A stretch of 64,000 nt of DNA from Acidobacteriota bacterium (lineage in GTDB: Bacteria > Acidobacteriota > Vicinamibacteria > Vicinamibacterales > UBA2999). The notes under the pieces are model-generated. The model made no database searches and was not told the DNA's origin. It saw nothing but the letters and a program-made list of their open reading frames with translations. Position numbers and translations under genes: made by a program. This document shows, piece after piece, positions 49,651-58,879 of this stretch; position 1 is the stretch's first letter, and each line of letters begins with the position of its first letter. The stretch lies in NCBI GenBank assembly GCA_016789705.1, contig JAEUQR010000106.1, positions 47,408-111,407 on the forward strand, written 5' to 3'.

Positions 49651-51230
49651 TCGCGGGCCGCCTGCCGCTCGTCGCCGCGATCGCCGTGAGCCTCGCGCTC
49701 GGCCTCACCGCCTGGCGTGCACGCACGGCGGCGGTGGGCGGCTCCGATTCGGCCTGTTTCGCGCTCATGACGCGCGCCTACGTCGAGGGGCGCTGGCAAC
49801 CGGAGAGTCCGCTGGCGCTCGCTGCGCCGTGGCCCGACGCAACGCGTGTGGCCGCGCCCGGGGGCTTCCTGCCGTCGGCCGCGCGCCCTGGCGCCGCCGT
49901 GCCCGTCTGCACACCCGGCTACAGCCTGCTCGTGGCGCCGCTCGCCGCCGTGGCCGGACTCGACGCCGTGCATCACGTGCCGCCACTGGCGGCGGCGATG
50001 CTCGCGTGGCTGACGTTCGTCGTGACGCGCCGCCTCGCCCCGGCGTGGGCCGGCGTGGGTGCCGCCCTGCTCGTGGCGACGTCGCCGGTGGTGCTCTTCA
50101 TGGCCGTGCAGCCGATGAACGACATCACGACCGGCGCGGTCTGGACGGGCGTCGCCGCGATGCTCCTCGCCGGCCGTCCCCTGGCGACGGGCCTGCTCAT
50201 CGGCGTGGGGCTGCTCATTCGGCCCAACCTCGCGCCGGCGGCCGTCGTGGCCGTCGTCGGCCTCGGTGTGATCGCCGTACCGGGCGCCGCGGCCGGGCGT
50301 CTGGCCCGCGTGTGGCGGACGATGACGGTGGCGAGTCTGGCGGCGGCGCCGGGCGTGCTCGCGGTGCTCGCGCTCAACTGGTCGCTCTACGGGTCGCCCG
50401 CGCAGTCGGGCTACGGCAGCCTCGACGTGCTGTTCGCGTGGGCGCACGTGCCGGACAACGTCTGGCGCTATGGCCGCACCTGGGTGACGACGTCGACGCC
50501 GGTTGTCGCCCTTGCACTCGTGGCGCCATTCCTTGTCGCGCCGGCCGCGCGCCGCGGCGCGTGGGTCGTCGCGGCGCTCGCCGCCGGGCTCTCGGTGGTG
50601 TATCTCGCGTATCGCCCGTTCCCCGAGTGGTGGTACCTGCGGTTCCTGCTGCCGGCCGTGGTGCTCGGACACGTGCTCGCCGTGAGCGCGCTTGCGGCGA
50701 TCGCCGCGCGCCTGGGTGGCCGCGTCCCGAGGTTCGTGGCCGCGGCCGTCGTCCTCGGGATGGCCGTGACGGGCGTGCGTCGCCCCGAAACGGCCGAGGC
50801 GTTCGGTCTGGCACGCCTCGAAGCGCGCTTTGCGTTGACCTCACGCGTCGTCAGGGAGCGGCTGCCCGCACGCGCGGTGCTCGTCACCGGGTGGGACAGC
50901 GGCGCCGTGCGGTTCCAGCCCGGGGTCGAGGTGGTGATGTGGGACGCACTCGATCCCGCCTGGCTCGACCGCGCCATCGACTGGCTGCGGGAGAATGGCC
51001 GCGCCCCGGTCATCGTGCTCGAGGCGTGGGAAGCGGAGGCGTTTCGCGCGCGGTTCGCCGGCGCCATCCACGGCGGTCTCGACTGGCCGCCGCGATTCGA
51101 TCTCGATCGCCGCGTGCAGATCTACCTGCCGGAGGATCGCGCCCGCTACCTGGCGGGGGAGACGATCGCGACCGAACGTGTCTTCGCCGCGCGCCCGGGC
51201 GACCGCGCCGCCCGCCGCGGTCCGCTATAG
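49647..51230 (+). CDS. Membrane glycosyltransferase, GT39/ArnT-like
   Basis: 527 residues with about ten hydrophobic spans and no signal peptide. The N-terminal loop after the first span (GGSDSACFALMTRAYVEGRW) recalls the acidic loop of GT-C transferases (ArnT/PMT type). The C-terminal ~150 residues form a soluble domain (RLPARAVLVTGWDSGAVRFQPGVEVVMWDALDPAWLDRAIDWL). Likely transfers a sugar from a polyprenyl-phosphate donor made by the upstream GT2. Acceptor unknown. Confidence 0.8.
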   Translation: MIAGRLPLVAAIAVSLALGLTAWRARTAAVGGSDSACFALMTRAYVEGRWQPESPLALAAPWPDATRVAAPGGFLPSAARPGAAVPVCTPGYSLLVAPLAAVAGLDAVHHVPPLAAAMLAWLTFVVTRRLAPAWAGVGAALLVATSPVVLFMAVQPMNDITTGAVWTGVAAMLLAGRPLATGLLIGVGLLIRPNLAPAAVVAVVGLGVIAVPGAAAGRLARVWRTMTVASLAAAPGVLAVLALNWSLYGSPAQSGYGSLDVLFAWAHVPDNVWRYGRTWVTTSTPVVALALVAPFLVAPAARRGAWVVAALAAGLSVVYLAYRPFPEWWYLRFLLPAVVLGHVLAVSALAAIAARLGGRVPRFVAAAVVLGMAVTGVRRPETAEAFGLARLEARFALTSRVVRERLPARAVLVTGWDSGAVRFQPGVEVVMWDALDPAWLDRAIDWLRENGRAPVIVLEAWEAEAFRARFAGAIHGGLDWPPRFDLDRRVQIYLPEDRARYLAGETIATERVFAARPGDRAARRGPL

Positions 51231-51231
51231 T
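51226..51231 (+). promoter_or_regulatory. -10 box of the acetyltransferase gene
   Basis: TATAGT overlaps the stop of the GT39-like gene. The predicted start near 51238 gives a short leader with GGAGG (51244-51248) before a TTG start at 51254, supporting that start choice. Confidence 0.45.
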
Positions 51232-51253
51232 GAGCGGAGATTCGGAGGCTGCC

Positions 51254-51820
51254 TTGACCGAGACTCCAGCCATCCGCGTGCGCCCGGCCACCCGCCAGGA
51301 TGCCGACGCCATCACGCGTATCTACAACGAGGGCATCCGCGGCCGCGGGGCGACCTTCGAGACGCGCGAACGCGCCGTGAGCGACGTGCTGCCATGGTTC
51401 GACGACGCGCGGTTTCCGATTCTGGTGGCGACCGAGGGGGACGCCGTCGTCGGCTGGGCCGCCGCGTCCTCGTACCGCGGCCGCGCGTGTTACGCCGGCA
51501 TCGCCGAGTATTCGATCTACGTGGCCACGAGCCACCACGGGCGCGGCATCGGGCGGGCGCTCATGCCGGTGTTTCTCGACACGCTCGCGGCGGCGGGCTT
51601 CTGGAAGGTGCTGTCGCGTCTCTTTCCGGAGAACACCGCCTCACGTGCGCTCTGCGCGCGCTTCGGCTTTCGCGAGGTGGGTGTCTACGAACGGCACGCG
51701 CAGCTCGATGGCCGATGGCGTGACGTCGTGATCGTCGAGCGGCTGTTGGGCACGGCAACGCAGCATGTGGAGGCGTCCGGCACCGGCGAGATCGCCGCGA
51801 CCAGCCGGTTGCGGCGATGA
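51254..51820 (+). CDS. GNAT acetyltransferase, phosphinothricin-acetyltransferase-like
   Basis: 188 residues. GNAT motifs: IRVRPATRQDADAITRIYNEGI at the start, VVGWAAASSYRGRACYAGIAEYSIYVATSHHGRGIGRALM (motif A with GRGIGRAL) and SRALCARFGFREVGVYERHAQLDGRWRD. The pattern matches the PAT/Pat-Bar group that acetylates amino-group analogues such as phosphinothricin or methionine sulfoximine. TTG start is preferred because GGAGG lies 5 nt before it. The C-terminal ~15 residues are not conserved. Confidence 0.88.
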   Translation: MTETPAIRVRPATRQDADAITRIYNEGIRGRGATFETRERAVSDVLPWFDDARFPILVATEGDAVVGWAAASSYRGRACYAGIAEYSIYVATSHHGRGIGRALMPVFLDTLAAAGFWKVLSRLFPENTASRALCARFGFREVGVYERHAQLDGRWRDVVIVERLLGTATQHVEASGTGEIAATSRLRR

Positions 51821-51894
51821 TGTGGGAAGGTGCGTAGAGACAGGGGCCGTGACGCCCAGGCCCGCAAAGTGGACGAAGGCAGCAGGCGACATCC

Positions 51895-53070
51895 TCAACA
51901 ATATGCGGTGGTGTGGTCCGCGGGCCCAACAGGTGAATGTCCAGCAATCGGCGCGTCGCCAGTAGTCGCCGATCGCAGTGACGCTCGACCGGTGCCGTCC
52001 CGTTGCTGCGACGCTTGAGGATCTCCGCCGTCTGTTGGGCGGGCGATGCGGAGTGCCGCCCACACGACCGGGATGGCGGCGAAGGCGTCCAGCACGTAGT
52101 GGTATCCCAGCAAGAACGTACTCAGTACGACCAAAACGCCCGCTGGCACAAGCATCCAGAACAGGGGCCGGCAGCGTCGCACAAGCAGCGGCAGATATAA
52201 CCCGACGACTACGTGAAGACTGGGCAGCGCCACGAAGTACGCCACTTCCGGTGTCGCGCCCATCAGTCTCACGCTGTCGAAGCTCGATGCCATTGACGTC
52301 ATGAGCGTGCCCGTCTCTGTCTGGCGGTAGGCTTGGTCGAGAGAGTCCGGGAACACGATGCAGGGCCCTGCCGTGGGAAACACCGCAAAGACGATCAACG
52401 CGAACGCGTAGGCGGTGAACAGCCCCGCGAGGGCCGGCCCCAGGCGGTTAGGCTCGCGAAGTACGAAGTAGACGAGCACGACTAGTAAGAGAGGGAACGC
52501 CAAGAGGTAGCCGGATTCGAGCATGGCAAAAACCCAAGGCGCGCGAACGATCGGATAGACCCCTCGGTAGCCCTGGGCTAGACCCAGCTGCTCGTACAAC
52601 CAGACGTCCGCCTGCATCAACACCGCGTCCATCGTGACGGTTGGCGCGCCGATGGCCGCCAGAATGTTGCCATTCCACACGGTGCCGTAGCCCGCGGCGA
52701 CCGTTACGGACGCCACGGCCGAGGTGCTCGCAGTGTGTCTTGTCAGGAGTTCTCGACGTAATAACCAGCACGTGATCGCTGCAGGGGCAAACCACGCAAG
52801 TGGGGAGCGGAACGTAACGACCAGAAGAACGCCGACCACCAGACTGGCGGCCCATGTCGTCGGTCCCCAGCCGGTGCGTTCCACGACGACGGCGGCGCCC
52901 ACGATCGACACGGCGAGTGGCAGCACGACGACGACAAGGTAGAGCATCAGGCCCGCAGGACTGGCAGGGCTGCGTCCGAGCGCCAGGAGCCCGGCGGTCG
53001 AAACAACGTACGCCCCAACCAGAAGGCCAGCGAGACGCGGCAGATGCCGGAACGCACTGAGCACCGCCAT
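51895..53070 (-). CDS. PAP2-superfamily membrane phosphatase / AUR1-like transferase
   Basis: 391 residues with about nine membrane spans. PAP2 motifs: FPTAGPCIVFPDS, ALPSLHVVVGLYL (Ser-Leu-His) and GYHYVLDAFAAIP (catalytic His and Asp). This matches the PAP2/AUR1 group that includes inositolphosphorylceramide synthases and phosphatidate phosphatases. The codon use and GC content of this gene look visibly lower than its neighbours (roughly 60% against 70%), suggesting acquisition by transfer. It has no partner gene. Confidence 0.85.
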   Translation of the reverse strand: MAVLSAFRHLPRLAGLLVGAYVVSTAGLLALGRSPASPAGLMLYLVVVVLPLAVSIVGAAVVVERTGWGPTTWAASLVVGVLLVVTFRSPLAWFAPAAITCWLLRRELLTRHTASTSAVASVTVAAGYGTVWNGNILAAIGAPTVTMDAVLMQADVWLYEQLGLAQGYRGVYPIVRAPWVFAMLESGYLLAFPLLLVVLVYFVLREPNRLGPALAGLFTAYAFALIVFAVFPTAGPCIVFPDSLDQAYRQTETGTLMTSMASSFDSVRLMGATPEVAYFVALPSLHVVVGLYLPLLVRRCRPLFWMLVPAGVLVVLSTFLLGYHYVLDAFAAIPVVWAALRIARPTDGGDPQASQQRDGTGRASLRSATTGDAPIAGHSPVGPADHTTAYC

Positions 53071-53079
53071 CGTTCGGAT

Positions 53080-54615
53080 TTACGCCTCTTCGCCGAGGTG
53101 CAGCTGGCGTTCGGTAGCCGCGAACTTCGCCGCCGCCTCGGCTTCGGGCATGGCGAGCGACACCACGATACCCACGACGAAGCTGAGCGGGATCGAGATG
53201 ATGCCCGGATTGCGCAGCGGCACGAGCGCCGAGGTGTGCTTCAGCAGGTCGACCTGGATGGTGGGCGAGAAGTAGATGAGGAGCAGCGCCGAGGCCGTGC
53301 CCACCACGATCGAGGCCACGGCGCCCCTCGTGGTGAACGGCTTCCAGAACATCGACAGCAGCAGGGCGGGGAAGTTGGCGCTCGCGGCAATCGCAAACGC
53401 CAGGCCCACCATGTAGGCCACGTTCTGGCCCTTGAAGGCGATGCCGAGCAGGATCGACACGATGGCCAGCAGAATCGTGGCGCCGCGCGCCACGAGGAGC
53501 TGCTCGCCGCCATCCGCGTGGCCGCGCCGCACGACGCTCACCCAGATGTCGTGCGAGAGCGCCGCCGCGCCGGCGAGTGTCAGTCCGGCGACCACGGCGA
53601 GAATCGTCGCAAACGCCACGGCGGCGATGAACCCCAGGAAGGCCTGACCGCCGACGGCCTCGGCCAGCAGCGGCGCCGCCATGTTGCCGCCGGCGTCGAT
53701 AGCGCGGATGGCGTCCTGGCCCACGATCACCATCGCCCCGAAGCCGAGGATGAAGGTGAAGAGGTAGAAGAGGCCGATGGCCGCCGTGGCGTAGGCGACC
53801 GACACACGCGCGGTGCGGGCATCGGGCACCGTGTAGAAGCGCATCAGGATGTGCGGCAGGCCCGCCGTGCCGAACATGAGGGCGATGCCGAGCGAGATGG
53901 CGTCGATCGGATCGGAGACGAGACGTCCGGGCGCGAGCACCGACGGACCGAACGTCGCGGCCGCATCGGCGAAGAGCGCCAGCGGGTTGAACGCATACTG
54001 TGCGAGCACCATGAGCGCCAGCAGCGCGGCGCCGCTCATGAGCAGCACCGCCTTCACGATCTGCACCCAGGTCGTGGCCAGCATGCCGCCGAAGAGCACG
54101 TAGGCCAGCATGACCGCCCCGACGATGATGACCGCCATTTCGTACGACAGGCCGAACAGCAGGCGGATCAGGTTGCCCGCGCCTACCATCTGGGCGATGA
54201 GATAGAAGGCGATGACGGCCAGGCCGCCGAAGGCCGAGGCGACCCGCACCGGCCGCTGCTGCAGACGGAACGCGACCACGTCGGCGAAAGTGTAGCGGCC
54301 GAGGTTGCGCAGCGGTTCGGCGATGAGGCAGAGCACCACCGGCCAGCCCACCAGGAAGCCGATCGAGTAGATGAGGCCGTCGAAACCCGAGAGCGCGACC
54401 AGCCCGGCGATGCCGAGGAAGCTCGCGGCGCTCATGTAGTCGCCGGCGAGCGCCAGCCCGTTCTGCACGGCCGTGACCGAGCGGCCGGCGGCGTAAAAGT
54501 CTTCGGTTGTCTTCGTGCGCCTCGCCGCGAACCACGTGATGCCGAGCGAGGCGGCAATGAAGACGAAGAAGAAGAGCATCGCGAGCGCGTTCGGCTCGCC
54601 AATCGCGCCGCTCAT
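53080..54615 (-). CDS. actP: Cation/acetate symporter ActP-like (sodium:solute symporter)
   Basis: 511 residues with about 13 membrane spans. Sodium-solute symporter features: TWFAARRTKTTEDFYAAGRSVTAVQNGLALAGDYMSAASFLGIAGLVAL, GYDGLIYS-type loop (here GFDGLIYS), FGGMLATTWVQIVKAVLLM, and ILMRFYTVPDARTARVSVAYA. These match acetate permease ActP. Its start overlaps the DUF485 gene (ATGA), which is the standard yjcH-actP arrangement. An acs gene is absent from the window. Confidence 0.94.
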   Translation of the reverse strand: MSGAIGEPNALAMLFFFVFIAASLGITWFAARRTKTTEDFYAAGRSVTAVQNGLALAGDYMSAASFLGIAGLVALSGFDGLIYSIGFLVGWPVVLCLIAEPLRNLGRYTFADVVAFRLQQRPVRVASAFGGLAVIAFYLIAQMVGAGNLIRLLFGLSYEMAVIIVGAVMLAYVLFGGMLATTWVQIVKAVLLMSGAALLALMVLAQYAFNPLALFADAAATFGPSVLAPGRLVSDPIDAISLGIALMFGTAGLPHILMRFYTVPDARTARVSVAYATAAIGLFYLFTFILGFGAMVIVGQDAIRAIDAGGNMAAPLLAEAVGGQAFLGFIAAVAFATILAVVAGLTLAGAAALSHDIWVSVVRRGHADGGEQLLVARGATILLAIVSILLGIAFKGQNVAYMVGLAFAIAASANFPALLLSMFWKPFTTRGAVASIVVGTASALLLIYFSPTIQVDLLKHTSALVPLRNPGIISIPLSFVVGIVVSLAMPEAEAAAKFAATERQLHLGEEA

Positions 54616-54905
54616 CGCCGGCCTCCGCGGATGACCGCGACTTCGCGGTCGTAGTGGTCATTGGCCCAGCGCACGTAGACAAGAATGAGCGCCCAGGCCG
54701 CGAGAATCACCAGCACCCCAAGGGCGATACCGATGCTCAGGCCCGGCGCCAGCAGCCGGCCGAGGAACCCCTTGCCGTAGGCGATGAGCAGGATGAAGAC
54801 CACGTAGATGGCGGTCATTGCGGCGGTGAGGCCGAGACCGATGCGCCAGCGGGCCGCGGCGAGTGTTTCGAGCGCGGCGTGATTGGACGACGAAGGTGAT
54901 GACAT
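54612..54905 (-). CDS. DUF485 membrane protein (YjcH-like)
   Basis: 97 residues with two membrane spans (LTAAMTAIYVVFILLIAYG and IGIALGVLVILAAWALILVYVRWAN) and conserved YDRE near the C-terminus. DUF485/YjcH pairs with ActP in acetate uptake. ATG at MSSPSSS is chosen; a GTG six bases upstream is possible. The first gene of the two-gene unit. Confidence 0.9.
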   Translation of the reverse strand: MSSPSSSNHAALETLAAARWRIGLGLTAAMTAIYVVFILLIAYGKGFLGRLLAPGLSIGIALGVLVILAAWALILVYVRWANDHYDREVAVIRGGRR

Positions 54906-54984
54906 GGGCACCAGACCGGAAGGAAGCGGCGCGGCATCATAGAACGCGACGCACGGAGGCGCAACGCAGTTGTAAACGCTGTGT

Positions 54985-54990
54985 TATAGT
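54985..54990 (+). promoter_or_regulatory. -10 box of the downstream TonB receptor gene
   Basis: TATAGT about 110 nt before the receptor ATG, within a 193-nt gap free of genes. A good GGAGAAGGGGG ribosome-binding site (55083-55093) sits upstream of the ATG. -35 is weak. Confidence 0.4.
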
Positions 54991-55098
54991 CCGCCGCAGT
55001 TTCGAGCGTGACACACGTCAGTGGTCGCGTCGGAACGCGACAAATCCGCGTTCGTGCAGCGTTCGTGAGTGTCTCCGCAGGCGGAGAAGGGGGCGGTT

Positions 55099-57999
55099 AT
55101 GCGTGTGCGTGCGTTTGGTCTCTGGGCAGCAGCCCTCCTGTTGTCCGCGTCCACGGTCTTCGCGCAGGAGGCCACGATCATCGGCACGGTGACGGATGAG
55201 AGCAAAGGTGTCCTGCCGGGCGTCACCGTCACGGCCACCTCCCTCGCCAACGGACGGACGTTCTCGGATGTCAGCAACGAACGCGGCGACTACCGCATCG
55301 TCGGCGTGCCGGCCGGCCGCTACAAGGTGCAGGCGGAGCTGTCCGGCTTCGCCACCGTGATCGTCCCCGACGTCGAACTGCTCGTCGGTCAGAACCGCAC
55401 GGTGCCGTTTGCCATGCAGGTGGCGTCGCTGAGCGAAACGCTCACCGTGACCGGCGAGGCGCCGCTCGTCGATGTGTCGTCCTCGCAGGTGGCCGGCAAC
55501 GTCGATCGCCGGCAGATGGAAGAACTGCCCCTCCAGGGCCGCAACTGGATGGAGCTGGCGATGCAGGTCAAGGGCATCACCTCGAACGCGGTCGACACGA
55601 ATCCGGTGCGCGACCGCCAGTTCCAGTTGAACCTCGACGGGCAGGAGATCACGCAGCAGGTGGCCGGCGGCGGCTTCGGCCAGCCGCGCTTCAGCCGTGA
55701 AGCCATCGCCGAGTTCCAGGTGATCACCAACCTGTTCGACATCACGCAGGGCCGCTCGCTCGGCATCCAGGTGCAGGCGATCTCGCGCTCGGGCACGAAC
55801 AACGTCGATGGCAGCGTCTACGGCTACTTCCGCGATGACCGGCTGAACGCCAAGGACTTCATCGCCAACCGCGTGCTGCCGTACGAGAACCAGCAGCTCG
55901 GTGCGGCCATCGGCGGCCCGATCGTCAAGGACAAGGTCCACTACTTCCTGAGCTACGAGCGCGAGAACGAACCGAACACGATCATCACGACGCCGAACGC
56001 GCTGCCCGGCTTCACGTGGACGTTCCCGACCAAGCTCGTGCAGAACAGCTTCCTCGGCCGCGCCGACTGGCAGATGGCGGCGCGCGACCACCTCACCACA
56101 CGCGTCTCCTACTGGGACTGGGACAATCCGTTCACGCAGGTGGCGGGCACCGAACATCCGTCGCAGGTCGCCAAGCGGTCGCGCCGGGCCTTCAACGTCG
56201 CCAACACCTGGTCGCGCGTGCTGACCGACACGACGGTGCAGGAAGTGAAGGTGGGCTACAGCCACTTCGACTGGAAGAACCAGCTGGCGGTGGACGCGCT
56301 GAAGGACTCGCCGAACTACGTGTTCCCGACCATCACCATCGGGCAGCGCCGCAACTACCCGCAGGAGTTCTACCAGAACACGTTCAGCTTCCGGTACGAC
56401 CTGACCACGTCGAAGGGCAAGCACGATCTCAAGGCCGGCGTCGAGTTCCTGCGCTGGAAGGACACGGGCTCGTGGCAGCTGCTCTCGCGCGGCGAGTTCA
56501 TCTTCTCGTCGACGCCGGCGGATCTGGCGCGACGCTTCCCGTTCGACGCGTGGAACGACCCGAGCCGCTGGGACCTGACCGGCCTCGACGCCACGGTGTC
56601 GCGCTTCGACCAGAACTTCGGCGACTGGACCATCGAGATTCCCCGTCCCACCGTGGCCATCTGGATTGGCGACACCTGGAAGATCAGCAACTCTTTCTCG
56701 CTGAACGGCGGCATCCGGTGGGATGCCGACTTCGGCGCGCTCGATCCGCCCTTCGTCGACACGCCGATCGCGTTCAATCCGCGCGCCGGCTACGTGCCGA
56801 ACACGGCGCTCGATCCGGGTGAGCGGCTGTATCCCGGCGGCCTGCGCGATATCAAGAACATCGCACCGCGTGGCGGGTTCACCTGGAACGTGGGGGGCAA
56901 TGGCAACCTCGTCATCCGAGGTGGCAGCGGCCTCTACTTCAGCATCCCCGACTCGAACACCACGTTCAGTCAGCAGTCGTTCAACAGCGACCGCATTCTC
57001 ACGAACTCGTTCCCGAACGACGGTCTGCCCGGGTTCATCGCCAATCCCACCCGGGGTGTCACCGCCGATGCCATCCTGAACGGCCAGGTGCCGCTGCCGG
57101 CGCAGGGTCCGCGTGTCATCGCCCACGACTACAAGATGCCCTACACGTGGCAGAGTTCGATTGGCTTCCAGACGCAGTTCGGCGAGCGCATCGGGTTCGA
57201 GGCCGACGTCACGCACTGGAAGGGCGAGAACTTCGCGCGCCAGCGCGATCCGAACCTCCAGTTCAACCCGGTCACCGGCTACAACATCGCGCCCACCGCG
57301 GCGACGCGTCCCGACCCGCGGTTCGGCGAGATCCAGTGGCTCGAGTCCACCGGCAAGGCCGACTTCGCGGCCGTGTCGAGCGGCATCACGAAGCGCTACG
57401 CGAACAACTGGCAGGCCAGCCTCAGTTACACGCTGGTGCTCTTCCAGAACGACAACACCACGAACTTCCAGTACCGCGCCAACAATCCATTCGACCCGGA
57501 TGCCGACTGGGGCCGCTCAACCGAGTTCCAGCGTCACACGCTGCGCCTGAACGCCATCTATCGTCTGCCGTTCGACATCAACCTGTCGGGCGCGTATCTG
57601 TTCGGGTCGGGGAACTACTACCAGACCACCTTCGGCGCCAATCCGTTCGGGCCGGTGTCGAGCGCGAACCGCTACGTGACGGCGCCAGTGACCGTGCCGT
57701 CCGATGTCGCCGACCGCTTCGACGGGCCGACGTCGTTCGCCGTGGGTGACCTCATCCCGCGCAACGCCCTCAAGGGCCTGCCGCTGCACCGTATCGACAT
57801 GCGGCTCGCGAAGGACATCCCGCTGCCGAACGGACTGCGCCTCGGCCTCATCGTCGAGGGCTTCAACCTCCTCAACCACAAGAACTACGGCGCCTATCAG
57901 AGCGTCATCAACAACGCCGGGTTCGGCCAGCCGCGCCAGAACCTGCAGAACGCCTATCAGCCGCGCGTCGGCCAGGTGGCCTTCAAGCTGTCGTTCTAA
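55099..57999 (+). CDS. TonB-dependent receptor, Oar-like
   Basis: 966 residues. Signal peptide ending VFAQ; CarboxypepD_reg domain (ATIIGTVTDESKGVLPGVTVT); plug with EELPLQGRNWMELAMQVKGI, EFQVITNLFDITQGRSLGIQVQAISRSGTNNVDGSVYGYF; then a barrel ending VGQVAFKLSF with terminal Phe. ATG chosen because the signal peptide begins there after a strong Shine-Dalgarno; an upstream GTG is less likely. No EF-hand loop here. Followed by a strong stem-loop. Ligand unknown. Confidence 0.95.
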   Translation: MRVRAFGLWAAALLLSASTVFAQEATIIGTVTDESKGVLPGVTVTATSLANGRTFSDVSNERGDYRIVGVPAGRYKVQAELSGFATVIVPDVELLVGQNRTVPFAMQVASLSETLTVTGEAPLVDVSSSQVAGNVDRRQMEELPLQGRNWMELAMQVKGITSNAVDTNPVRDRQFQLNLDGQEITQQVAGGGFGQPRFSREAIAEFQVITNLFDITQGRSLGIQVQAISRSGTNNVDGSVYGYFRDDRLNAKDFIANRVLPYENQQLGAAIGGPIVKDKVHYFLSYERENEPNTIITTPNALPGFTWTFPTKLVQNSFLGRADWQMAARDHLTTRVSYWDWDNPFTQVAGTEHPSQVAKRSRRAFNVANTWSRVLTDTTVQEVKVGYSHFDWKNQLAVDALKDSPNYVFPTITIGQRRNYPQEFYQNTFSFRYDLTTSKGKHDLKAGVEFLRWKDTGSWQLLSRGEFIFSSTPADLARRFPFDAWNDPSRWDLTGLDATVSRFDQNFGDWTIEIPRPTVAIWIGDTWKISNSFSLNGGIRWDADFGALDPPFVDTPIAFNPRAGYVPNTALDPGERLYPGGLRDIKNIAPRGGFTWNVGGNGNLVIRGGSGLYFSIPDSNTTFSQQSFNSDRILTNSFPNDGLPGFIANPTRGVTADAILNGQVPLPAQGPRVIAHDYKMPYTWQSSIGFQTQFGERIGFEADVTHWKGENFARQRDPNLQFNPVTGYNIAPTAATRPDPRFGEIQWLESTGKADFAAVSSGITKRYANNWQASLSYTLVLFQNDNTTNFQYRANNPFDPDADWGRSTEFQRHTLRLNAIYRLPFDINLSGAYLFGSGNYYQTTFGANPFGPVSSANRYVTAPVTVPSDVADRFDGPTSFAVGDLIPRNALKGLPLHRIDMRLAKDIPLPNGLRLGLIVEGFNLLNHKNYGAYQSVINNAGFGQPRQNLQNAYQPRVGQVAFKLSF

Positions 58000-58020
58000 G
58001 CCGCGGGCTCAGGACATCGG

Positions 58021-58058
58021 AACACGGGCTCGGCCACGCGAGTGGTCGAGCCCGTGTT
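58021..58058. terminator. Strong bidirectional hairpin with GCGA tetraloop
   Basis: AACACGGGCTCG / CGAGCCCGTGTT outer arms (12 bp, perfect), then a G-T pair and CCAC / GTGG inner arms, closed by a GCGA loop (GNRA type): about 17 pairs in total. It lies between the ends of the convergent TonB receptor and CoA transferase genes. No long T-run, but it would suit both. Confidence 0.65.
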
Positions 58059-58071
58059 GCGTACGGCGGCG

Positions 58072-58875
58072 TCAGCGCACGCGGCTGACCGGCACGTCAT
58101 GAGTACGGGCGAAGGAGTCCCAGTCGTCGCAGGTCCGCCCGCGCATGACGTCGTGCAGGGGCGCGTCGAGGGGCAGGCCGAGGGCGGCGTAGAAGCGGTC
58201 CCTGAAATGGGGTTCGAGCGCGGCGACCGCCACGACGCCATCCGCCGCCGCATAGACGCCGTATGCGGGATCGGCGCCGCCGAAACGGCCGTCCGGCCCG
58301 GCCAGGCCATGACGGCGAGGCGCGGTGAAGGGGACGAGCGCATCGCGAAGCCCCACGACGCGGTGGGTGCCGGCGGGTTCGCGCAGGGCCAGCAGCACGG
58401 CCGTCACGGCGTCGGCCGCGCCGGCAAGATCGGCGAGGAACGTGCCCGGCAGCTCCGCCCGCAGCAGGCCGGCGTCGGCCTGGTAGGTCACGTCGTGACC
58501 GGGCCGGTCGGGCGCCGACGTGTCGCCCACGATCGTGACCACGCGCAGGTGCGGATGCCGCGCGCGCAGGGCGTCGGGTGCGAGCCCGAGGCGCGACAGC
58601 GCCGCCGGGCGCTGGCTCATGATGACCACATCGGCGCGTGACAGGCACGGTTCGAGCGCCGCCCGGCCGTCGCCGGTCTTGAGATCGATCGGCATGATGG
58701 TGACGCCGGCGTGCAGCGCGTCGTACCAAGCGCGGGAGTACAGGGTGAGCGGGTCGCCGCCGGGCGGCTCCACTTTCACGGCCGTGGCGCCCTCCGCCAC
58801 GAGGCGGGCCACGGCCACCGGGCCGCGCACGTTGAGCGCGAGCGACAGAAGCGAGACGCCAGAGAGTGCAGGCAC
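58072..58875 (-). CDS. Short family III CoA transferase (CaiB/BaiF-like)
   Basis: 267 residues. The family pattern is visible: VSLLSLALNVRGPVAVARLVAEGATAVKVEPPGGDPL ... LHAGVTIMPIDLKTGDGRAALEPCLSRADVVIMSQRP ... GHDVTYQADAGLLRA. The likely catalytic Asp149 is in GTFLADLAGAADAVTAV. Typical members have 360-410 residues, so the middle and C-terminal parts are shortened. GTG start. It is divergent from the amidohydrolase gene across a 31-bp gap containing a perfect inverted repeat. Activity is uncertain. Confidence 0.82.
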   Translation of the reverse strand: MPALSGVSLLSLALNVRGPVAVARLVAEGATAVKVEPPGGDPLTLYSRAWYDALHAGVTIMPIDLKTGDGRAALEPCLSRADVVIMSQRPAALSRLGLAPDALRARHPHLRVVTIVGDTSAPDRPGHDVTYQADAGLLRAELPGTFLADLAGAADAVTAVLLALREPAGTHRVVGLRDALVPFTAPRRHGLAGPDGRFGGADPAYGVYAAADGVVAVAALEPHFRDRFYAALGLPLDAPLHDVMRGRTCDDWDSFARTHDVPVSRVR

Positions 58876-58879
58876 GCCG

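Noticed and set aside
52448..54682. 744-codon frame covering the ActP gene
   Set aside because: Shadow of ActP on the same strand in another frame; no hydrophobic spans and an Arg-rich composition.
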